Below, piece after piece: positions 58,593-64,000 of a stretch of 64,000 bases of DNA. The position numbers were made by a program, and so were the translations under genes. Location of the stretch: NCBI GenBank assembly GCA_041228345.1, contig CP166131.1, forward strand, positions 558,001 through 622,000, read 5' to 3'. The stretch is from Alphaproteobacteria bacterium LSUCC0396. Its GTDB lineage: Bacteria > Pseudomonadota > Alphaproteobacteria > Puniceispirillales > Puniceispirillaceae. The stretch's first letter is position 1, and every line of letters starts with the position of its first letter. The notes beneath the pieces were generated by a model. The model searched no databases. It had not been told where the DNA came from and saw only the letters and a program-made list of their open reading frames with translations.

Positions 58593-59905
58593 CTGGCATC
58601 CTCGTCTCGGCGCGCTGGCCTGACAACGACATCTTTCACCTGCCGCATGGTCAGCCACACAGCAACGGCAATCGCCGGCACCGATGCCGCCTTGATATAG
58701 GTCAGCGACAATCCCCATTCGGCGATCGGCAGGCTAACCGCTATATACCCGACAAGCCCAACACCATAATAGGTCACCGCCGCAATCGACAGACGCTCGA
58801 CCATTTGTTGGATGCGGAGTTGATGCTTGGCACGCTCATCCATTGATTGCAGCAGATCTCGGTTTTGCCGTTGGATCACCAGTTCGGTCTGGGTGCGCAG
58901 CAATTCGCCAGCACGGCTAATGCGGCGTGATAGGCTGGCCAGCCGTTCAGAAAAGGCCGAACAGCTTTGCATCGCTGGTGCCATTCGCCGGTCAAGAAAT
59001 CCCCGAACCCCCTGAAAGCCCGGCAGGCGCGTCATCTGCATTCGATCCAGCCGCGATGTCAGGATATTGAGATAGGCCGTTGTTGCTGCTAGCCGGTACG
59101 ACGTTTTCGAATAAATATCCTCAACCTCGGCCGCTTGTGATGACAAGATTGATAAAAGTGCCTGTACCTGTCCATCGGGCAGTTTGATCTGTTCAGCCAG
59201 ATCATTCGTCAATGTGCTGACAACATCCTCGATCATGCCAAGCCGAGACGAATATTCCTTGACCGTTGCAAGCCCTAGCAAGGCCAGCAACCGGTAGGTT
59301 TCCACCTCGACAACCCGTTGTACCACGCGCCCCATGCGGCTAGACTCGATCTCCTGATTAAAAATCACCACCCGCGAAAAACCAGCCTGATCAATATCAA
59401 AAGCGAAATGAACCTGTGCCGCATCATCGCTGAATTTATTTGACGCGACGGCACGGCTTTCTAAAATTTCCAGCATACGCGACTGGGCAAGGCCGCGCGG
59501 TGGATTGCCTCCCACTTCGACCCATATCGCATGAAACAACGGGGCTGGCGCATTGCGCGCCCAAGAAAACGGCAGATGCTGCAAACCGGCCTCATCAAAC
59601 GAATTCGCCGGCAACCCATTTTTGGCGCGCAATCCTTTTTCAACAAAGCTGATGGATAAAAACTCTGTGTGACGCTCAATGCGCAGCGCGTAACCATCCA
59701 TGTCCTGACGGCGGAATTTTTCACCCGCATCAATGGGGGCAATTCCAGCACCTGACAGGAATTGATTGACATAGGCAACGACCTTGCCATCATCACTGCC
59801 AACCAGATAGACAAAGCGGATAAACCGGCCAGCCCCCTCAAAATCGTGAAACGCGCGAGCGTGCAATTCATCAGATAAAACGCGCCGAAGGGCATATTCC
59901 TGCAT
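58589..59905 (-). CDS. DUF3422 family membrane protein
   Basis: The 438-aa protein matches DUF3422, common in Proteobacteria and of unknown function. The N-terminal part has Ser-Asp-Glu-Leu-His-Ala-Arg-Ala-Phe, then a long helical region with Arg-Leu-Asp-Arg and heptad-like spacing (about 210-345). A C-terminal pair of hydrophobic helices lies near 365-420, and Gln-Arg-Gln-Asn-Arg-Asp-Leu-Leu-Gln-Ser-Met is just before them. This overall layout resembles magnesium-channel-like (CorA) helical stalks, though the Gly-Met-Asn signature is absent. The ATG at 59905 has AGGAC seven bases upstream and is preferred over 59929. Confidence 0.87.
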   Translation of the reverse strand: MQEYALRRVLSDELHARAFHDFEGAGRFIRFVYLVGSDDGKVVAYVNQFLSGAGIAPIDAGEKFRRQDMDGYALRIERHTEFLSISFVEKGLRAKNGLPANSFDEAGLQHLPFSWARNAPAPLFHAIWVEVGGNPPRGLAQSRMLEILESRAVASNKFSDDAAQVHFAFDIDQAGFSRVVIFNQEIESSRMGRVVQRVVEVETYRLLALLGLATVKEYSSRLGMIEDVVSTLTNDLAEQIKLPDGQVQALLSILSSQAAEVEDIYSKTSYRLAATTAYLNILTSRLDRMQMTRLPGFQGVRGFLDRRMAPAMQSCSAFSERLASLSRRISRAGELLRTQTELVIQRQNRDLLQSMDERAKHQLRIQQMVERLSIAAVTYYGVGLVGYIAVSLPIAEWGLSLTYIKAASVPAIAVAVWLTMRQVKDVVVRPARRDEDAS

Positions 59906-60028
59906 AAAAGCGTCCTTAAAAACAAGCATCCCGGGGGAATCATAAACGGCCCAAGGGTTAGGATGCGTTGTTCCAGCGAGCCTGTCCAGCCCCAATAAAT
60001 GTGCCTGCGGCGATATGCGCCAACCAGA

Positions 60029-60871
60029 TCAGGCCATGCGTAACACAATTACGCCGGAGAAAATCAGCAAAATAATCACCATTTTAAACAGCGTCATCTT
60101 TTCCTTTAAGAACAGAACACCAAGGGCAACAGCGAACAGAACCGAGGTTTCACGAAGCGACGATACCACCGCCACAGGCGCCGATAAACAGGCCCATAAC
60201 ACGGCGACATAGGCAAAATAAGACGCCGCGCCGCCAATGATAAAGGTGCGCGGCGCATCGGCGTACATGCGCTGCAAAACGGTCGGATGAAACCGCGCCA
60301 GATAAATGCCAAACAGAACTGCATTCGCCGTGGTAGAGGCGCCATAATAGCTTAACGCGCTCTGTGTCAGGCGCGTGCCGGTTGCATCAACAATCGAATA
60401 GCTGGCGATAAAGCAGCCGGTAATCACGGCCAGCACAATGCCGGTTATCCCAACCGACTTGTTGCGATATTGGGCGATGCCATATGCCATGATCGCGCCC
60501 GATACCATGACCACGCCCACAATTTCCATTGGTTTTAAAACCCCCGGAACCGTAATCATGGTAAATAGCGTGATCAATAAGGGCGATGCACCGCGCGCAA
60601 CCGGATAAATCTGCGTCAGCTCGCCAAACCGGTAAGCGTTCAGCAGGAACACCTGATACCCCAGATGCAGAAACGCACTCGCCATAACATACGGCCACGC
60701 GCCTTCGGGCGGTAATCCGGCATAGAACAGCCCGACAAAAGCCAGCGGTAAATGGCCGAACATAACCGCCGCCATACCTAACGCCTTGTCAGCAGTGCCC
60801 CGAACCAGAAAATTCCAGAATGCGTGCAAAAAGGCCGCACCAAGAACGACGAGAACAACGCTGATTTCCAT
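60029..60871 (-). CDS. EamA/DMT family transporter
   Basis: The 280-aa protein has ten hydrophobic segments in two repeats of five, the mark of EamA drug/metabolite transporters. Ala-Phe-Leu-His-Ala-Phe-Trp-Asn-Phe near 13-21 and Tyr-Pro-Val-Ala-Arg-Gly-Ala-Ser-Pro-Leu near 89-98 are typical of the first repeat. The C-terminal Leu-Arg-Glu-Thr-Ser-Val-Leu-Phe-Ala and Phe-Leu-Lys-Glu-Lys-Met-Thr mark the second. Substrate cannot be told. Confidence 0.9.
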   Translation of the reverse strand: MEISVVLVVLGAAFLHAFWNFLVRGTADKALGMAAVMFGHLPLAFVGLFYAGLPPEGAWPYVMASAFLHLGYQVFLLNAYRFGELTQIYPVARGASPLLITLFTMITVPGVLKPMEIVGVVMVSGAIMAYGIAQYRNKSVGITGIVLAVITGCFIASYSIVDATGTRLTQSALSYYGASTTANAVLFGIYLARFHPTVLQRMYADAPRTFIIGGAASYFAYVAVLWACLSAPVAVVSSLRETSVLFAVALGVLFLKEKMTLFKMVIILLIFSGVIVLRMA

Positions 60872-60989
60872 AAAATCCCACCCCGCTTGTCATCACTCAC
60901 GGGGTGTTTTTCCTGATCACGCCGCTAATAAAAACGGCAAATCTAGCACAGATATCCGGACTAAACAGCGAAATAGGCCAAGCTGGAAA

Positions 60990-61550
60990 TCACTTAGCCA
61001 GCGCCGCGTCGATTGCTTTGCGAAGGCGGGCGCTATTCGGGCCGGTGGTCGAGGCAAACCAATCAACCAAGGCACCATTACCGTCGATCAAATGCTTGTG
61101 GAAATTCCAGCGCGGAACCGCTAATCCGCCATGCGCCTCGGCAATCCATTTGTAATAGGGATGCGCATTCGGGCCTTTGACATGAACGATATCGGCCATT
61201 GGAAAATCAATGCCATAATTGATCGTGCAGAATTCTTTTACCTGTTTGGCATCGTCCAGTTCCTGCCCGCCAAAATCATCGCTTGGAACGCCGATGACGA
61301 CCAAACCCTTGTCCCTATATTCCGCCCACAGGCTCTGTAACCCCTCATATTGACCGGTAAAACCGCACATTGAGGCAGTATTCACCAGCAAAATGACGTT
61401 CCCCTGAAACTTTGACAATGGTAAATTATCACCATCAATACTAGAAAAACTGAAATCATGGGCAGTGGCAGCAACGGCAGGCATCACGCCTCCTTTAAGC
61501 AGAAAAATGGCAAAAATCAGCAATAGTCGGTGGATCAGTTTTCGTGTCAT
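60990..61550 (-). CDS. exported glutathione peroxidase family protein
   Basis: The family reduces peroxides with glutathione or thioredoxin. The start at 61550 gives 186 aa with a signal peptide ending Ala-Val-Ala-Ala. The peroxidatic Cys lies in Asn-Thr-Ala-Ser-Met-Cys-Gly-Phe-Thr-Gly-Gln-Tyr, the Gln in Phe-Gly-Gly-Gln-Glu, and Trp-Asn-Phe-x-Lys follows later, so the Cys-Gln-Trp-Asn tetrad is complete. The enzyme is Cys-type, not seleno. Export to the periplasm is unusual but known for this family. Confidence 0.9.
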   Translation of the reverse strand: MTRKLIHRLLLIFAIFLLKGGVMPAVAATAHDFSFSSIDGDNLPLSKFQGNVILLVNTASMCGFTGQYEGLQSLWAEYRDKGLVVIGVPSDDFGGQELDDAKQVKEFCTINYGIDFPMADIVHVKGPNAHPYYKWIAEAHGGLAVPRWNFHKHLIDGNGALVDWFASTTGPNSARLRKAIDAALAK

Positions 61551-61657
61551 GCGGTGATAGTTAGGTGCCGCGGTCAGCAAACGCAAGTCCCCAACGCCCC
61601 CGCATCACTAAAAAACACATGACAGCATGGTATTTTACTCATAGGCTATCCTGGCTT

Positions 61658-61681
61658 ATGCAACTTATGAAAAGGAGGTGA
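61658..61681 (+). CDS. possible 7-codon leader peptide ending Arg-Arg
   Basis: ATG CAA CTT ATG AAA AGG AGG TGA encodes Met-Gln-Leu-Met-Lys-Arg-Arg. Its AGG AGG TGA codons are also the Shine-Dalgarno of the next ORF, so ribosomes reading the leader would cover or expose that site. The two tandem AGG codons are rare in many Proteobacteria. Translation is not proven. Confidence 0.3.
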   Translation: MQLMKRR

Positions 61682-61685
61682 TCTG

Positions 61686-61766
61686 ATGTCTAGTGATACA
61701 CGGTTTGGTTCAAACGGCTTGGTTTCTGTTTTGCGGGCTCAGGAGCAGCCTTCTGGGCGCGCCTAG
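61686..61766 (+). CDS. 26-aa small ORF with perfect Shine-Dalgarno
   Basis: The ORF encodes a small, uncharged-to-basic peptide (begins Met-Ser-Ser-Asp-Thr-Arg-Phe-Gly, ends Gln-Pro-Ser-Gly-Arg-Ala) without a membrane segment. AAGGAGGTGATC, a 12-base complement to the standard 16S rRNA 3' end, ends four bases before the ATG. No family is recognised. It is followed after 58 bp by an intrinsic terminator. The strength of the binding site argues for real translation. Confidence 0.5.
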   Translation: MSSDTRFGSNGLVSVLRAQEQPSGRA

Positions 61767-61824
61767 AGCAGAAATTGACAGAGATAACATCCTGAAAAAC
61801 AGGTCTGTTTGATGACCGATCACG

Positions 61825-61852
61825 AAAAGGGGGGCAAACGCCCCCTTTTTTT
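61825..61852. terminator. bidirectional intrinsic terminator
   Basis: GGGGGC and GCCCCC pair around AAAC, flanked by four A on the left and seven T on the right. On the plus strand it ends the small transcription unit; on the minus strand it lies 70 bp after the rhodanese gene and would end that too. Confidence 0.9.
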
Positions 61853-61923
61853 ATCGCCCAAACAAATTTATCGCGTCACTGGCAATCGCGGACAGAAATG
61901 ATCTAACCGTGCATCCGGCGGCC

Positions 61924-62298
61924 CTACGCCTCAGATTTACCGCCAGCCGCAATCCACTCAGAGATGCCGCCAACATTAGACACATTATGATAGCCCATTT
62001 CCCTTAGTGTTTTTCCGGCAAGCGCGGCCTGCCCGCCAGCACCACAAACAAGAACGATGTCGGCGTCTTTGGACAATTTGGCATTGAAATATGGCAGATT
62101 TTCATCAGCGGCAAATTCCAGAAAACCTCGCGGAATGCGAAGCGCACCGGCGATTGTGCCGCTTTTCGCGATATCACCGCTGTCGCGTACATCAATAAAT
62201 AAACTGGCACCAGCGTCATGTTTTGCAATGCCGTCCGCCGGCGAAATGCGCGGCACGATCGCATTGGCTTCTTCAAGATATTGTTTAGCATTTTTCAT
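61924..62298 (-). CDS. rhodanese-like sulfurtransferase
   Basis: The 124-aa single-domain protein has Leu-Phe-Ile-Asp-Val-Arg-Asp near 33-39, Gly-Ala-Leu-Arg-Ile-Pro-Arg-Gly near 51-58 and the active-site loop Cys85-Gly-Ala-Gly-Gly-Gln-Ala. It probably carries persulfide sulfur or has a related role in the cytoplasm. No signal peptide is seen. It ends before a shared terminator. Confidence 0.9.
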   Translation of the reverse strand: MKNAKQYLEEANAIVPRISPADGIAKHDAGASLFIDVRDSGDIAKSGTIAGALRIPRGFLEFAADENLPYFNAKLSKDADIVLVCGAGGQAALAGKTLREMGYHNVSNVGGISEWIAAGGKSEA

Positions 62299-62467
62299 AG
62301 GATGGGCCTTTCAACTCGTATGAGTCCGTAAGAGGAATACGGCTAATAATCACACATGCTATAGCTTGCGCATAGGTAAATCAGGTGGAAATTATAAAAC
62401 TTCACCGCCTCTTCTGGCAAACAGAAAAATGATCACCACTGGTTCCACCCGATGGCATAAACCGGGG

Positions 62468-63406
62468 CTAGCCGTTTAACCGCGCAACCACCTGCCGCAG
62501 ATGATCAGGCGAAATACCGCAACAGCCACCAATAATCCTTGCACCTGACGCCGCCCATTTCACCGCATAATCAGCATAGGCATCGGGGGTGATATCACCG
62601 CGCAATTCATGCAAGGTTTGATTGGCGCCACCATAGGTCTTTTCGATCAGCGGAAAGGCATTCGCCAACACCCCGACAAGCGGCGGCACTTTATCAGCAA
62701 AACCGGCCCTATCATTAAAATTAGCCCTGTCATTAAAATAGGTAACAACTGCCTGCACCGCATCATCCATAATCTCGGGCTGGCTGCAATTAAACAAGAT
62801 CGCGCTCGGCACGGCCATATTAGACCCTGAGCCGATTATCGCCAGAAGATCAGTCAATAATTCACCCGAGCGCAGCATTGGCTTGCCAGCAACCGGGTGT
62901 GCATCCTCCAATGTCAAAGACAGCCATACCGGTTTTGTTGTATCGGCGAACACCTCTAAAAAACAGCGCGCCTCGGCAATCGAGCTATGCGTCTCGGCCA
63001 TAAACAAATCGGCATAAGGGTCAAGATGATGACGGAACAGGGCAATCATATCGGCCGCCCGCTTGGCATCAAACTTGTCTGGCTGATAAGATCCAAACAT
63101 TGGCGGCACACCAGCTGCAACCGTAACCGGGTGCGGCGCCGCATCGGCTGCACCGCGCGCCAATTGACCGGCAAGGTCGAGCAACGCCCCAGCCTGATCA
63201 CGGAACCGATCTTCACCGATATGAAACGGGACGACTGCATAGCTGTTGGTGGTGATGATATTGGCACCAGCCTCAATGAAGGCGGCATGCGCCTCGGCAA
63301 TAAATTCTGGGCCTTCCATCAGCGCAAGCGCCGACCATTCTGGCTGGCGAAACGGCGCACCCATCGCCTGCAACTGTCGGCCCAAGCCACCATCGAGAAT
63401 AATCAT
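62468..63406 (-). CDS. homocysteine S-methyltransferase family protein
   Basis: The 312-aa protein has the barrel-type start Ile-Leu-Asp-Gly-Gly-Leu-Gly-Arg-Gln-Leu and Thr-Thr-Asn-Ser-Tyr near 52-56. The three zinc-binding cysteines are C207 (Phe-Asn-Cys-Ser-Gln-Pro) and C295-C296 (Gly-Gly-Cys-Cys-Gly). It transfers a methyl group to homocysteine, with S-methylmethionine or a betaine-type donor likely; the donor is unclear. A near-perfect short duplication, Phe-Asn-Asp-Arg-Ala repeated at about 224-235, is present. The same strand continues with two small ORFs upstream. Confidence 0.9.
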   Translation of the reverse strand: MIILDGGLGRQLQAMGAPFRQPEWSALALMEGPEFIAEAHAAFIEAGANIITTNSYAVVPFHIGEDRFRDQAGALLDLAGQLARGAADAAPHPVTVAAGVPPMFGSYQPDKFDAKRAADMIALFRHHLDPYADLFMAETHSSIAEARCFLEVFADTTKPVWLSLTLEDAHPVAGKPMLRSGELLTDLLAIIGSGSNMAVPSAILFNCSQPEIMDDAVQAVVTYFNDRANFNDRAGFADKVPPLVGVLANAFPLIEKTYGGANQTLHELRGDITPDAYADYAVKWAASGARIIGGCCGISPDHLRQVVARLNG

Positions 63407-63449
63407 TATCGTGCCTTCTCCAGATAAAGACCCAAAACCTTACAGCAGC

Positions 63450-63659
63450 CTAGTCTAGCGTAAAGCCGCACATAGCCGCAATCTGGCGGACAATTTCACT
63501 GTTACGCAACGCAAATGGCAGCACCGCCACCGCCAGCAACACCAGCCCCAGCCAGATCATCCAGACTGAACGGTCGGCGTGATGCGTCGATTCATTTTTA
63601 TCATTTTGTCGGTTGGCTTGCCCCATTTCCACCTCGGTGGCTGCCCCTCTTATCTTCAT
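63450..63659 (-). CDS. small single-span membrane hypothetical protein
   Basis: A 69-aa protein with a hydrophilic N-terminal half and one membrane helix (about 33-50, Trp-Met-Ile-Trp-Leu-Gly-Leu-Val). The start is uncertain; an ATG at 63626 also exists. It follows the next small ORF by seven bases on the same strand, which suggests an operon. No family recognised. Confidence 0.5.
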   Translation of the reverse strand: MKIRGAATEVEMGQANRQNDKNESTHHADRSVWMIWLGLVLLAVAVLPFALRNSEIVRQIAAMCGFTLD

Positions 63660-63666
63660 CCAATAT

Positions 63667-63864
63667 CTATATCTTCATCAGAAACTCAAGGCCCGATTGG
63701 CTGCCAACATAAAGACCCGGCTTTTTCATCTGCAACGAGATTAAAAGCCCGCCCTGATCCAGCGCCACATCAACCCGGCTGCCCTGAATTCGCACAATCG
63801 TTCCAGCCGCTATTTGATCATTATCAATACAGGTCAAATTCACTTTTTTGTTCAGGCTAAGCAT
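63667..63864 (-). CDS. small beta-rich hypothetical protein
   Basis: A 65-aa protein with alternating hydrophobic strands (Leu-Asn-Lys-Lys-Val-Asn-Leu, Gly-Thr-Ile-Val-Arg-Ile, Arg-Val-Asp-Val-Ala-Leu). It looks like a small beta barrel of the PilZ or SH3 type, but the PilZ Arg-x3-Arg motif is absent. AAGGGGA lies about nine bases upstream of 63864. Function unknown. Confidence 0.55.
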   Translation of the reverse strand: MLSLNKKVNLTCIDNDQIAAGTIVRIQGSRVDVALDQGGLLISLQMKKPGLYVGSQSGLEFLMKI

Positions 63865-63915
63865 CGGCGGCAATCCCCTTTCAATTGGTTATAACAGCGA
63901 CCCAGACTAGCCGGA

Positions 63916-64000
63916 TTAATTCAAATCAATCGCATGCGCCTTCAGATCATCTAGCTGGCACAATGCCAACGTCACCTGATTAGTCGCAGCAAGCCGAACT
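63916..64000 (-). CDS. C-terminal end of a gene entering from the right edge
   Basis: An open frame of 27 codons on the minus strand runs from the window edge to a TAA at 63916-63918 and reads as a plausible amphipathic helix (Thr-Leu-Ala-Leu-Cys-Gln-Leu-Asp-Asp-Leu-Lys-Ala). It is 51 bp upstream of the small beta-rich ORF. Too short to name. Confidence 0.35.
   Translation of the reverse strand, partial: VRLAATNQVTLALCQLDDLKAHAIDLN

Larger units (their letters stand above)
61619..61852 (+). ncRNA. short transcription unit: promoter, 7-codon leader, 26-aa ORF, terminator
   Basis: ATGACA (61619-61624) and TAGGCT (61642-61647) are 17 bp apart and could form a promoter. A start would fall near 61654. 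A 7-codon frame follows, then a 26-codon frame with an unusually strong Shine-Dalgarno, then an intrinsic terminator. The transcript would be about 200 nt. It may be a dual-function small RNA or simply a very small protein gene. Confidence 0.45.

Overview
The window comes from an alphaproteobacterial chromosome, probably a marine lineage. The order secY-adk-rpsM, an ATP12 F1-ATPase chaperone, DUF3422 and DUF1127 proteins and two tuf genes all point to Alphaproteobacteria. Marine SAR116 (Puniceispirillales) is my best guess below class level; that part is inference and not tested here. Almost the whole translation and transcription core sits on the minus strand in one block.

Layout. (1) 1-4170 is the right part of an A+T-richer integrated element next to a tRNA-Leu(GAG) gene. 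It has a small orphan ORF, a 450-bp tract rich in inverted and direct repeats, a 445-aa protein that I read as a compact single-subunit polymerase (T7 RNA polymerase / DNA polymerase A palm motifs), and a tyrosine integrase whose gene starts 79 bp from the tRNA 3' end. The left end of the element is outside the window. (2) 4439-9159 holds lipB and a minus-strand operon rarA-fluC-rluC-ATP12-small orphan. (3) 9268-27474 is the fused str, S10, spc and alpha block, transcribed leftwards: rpsL, rpsG, fusA, tuf, rpsJ to rplQ, with secY, adk and rpoA. (4) 27779-39640 is secE-nusG-rplK-rplA-rplJ-rplL-rpoB-rpoC, also leftwards, with an L10-type leader before rplJ and strong hairpins in the rplL-rpoB and rpoB-rpoC gaps. 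(5) 39831-43889 is a block of four non-ribosomal genes (Bcr/CflA exporter, glutathione transferase, hydroxyacid dehydrogenase, secreted repeat protein) lying between secE and tRNA-Trp, which are usually neighbours. (6) 44135-45677 is tRNA-Tyr, a second tuf and tRNA-Trp. The two tuf copies look identical at DNA level, with edges exactly at the coding sequence. (7) 45774-64000 is a mixed accessory and housekeeping region on both strands: rlmB, a DUF1127 protein with a divergent frameshifted LysR gene, tRNA-Thr, FkbM methyltransferase, two SDRs, a frameshifted VOC protein, a membrane protein/winged-helix pair, sulfopyruvate-decarboxylase-like comDE, DUF3422, an EamA transporter, glutathione peroxidase, a tiny transcription unit with a perfect Shine-Dalgarno, rhodanese and a homocysteine methyltransferase.

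Functionally, regions 3, 4 and 6 supply the ribosome, elongation factors, Sec channel and core RNA polymerase as one growth-rate-linked set. The best candidate for something undescribed is the element at the left edge: a polymerase of about half the size of T7 RNA polymerase, preceded by iteron-like repeats and hairpins, and followed by a convergent integrase. Three single-base reading-frame breaks or slip sites lie between 46.8 and 51.5 kb; two are in A8/A9 runs, so sequence error, decay or slippage all need to be considered.
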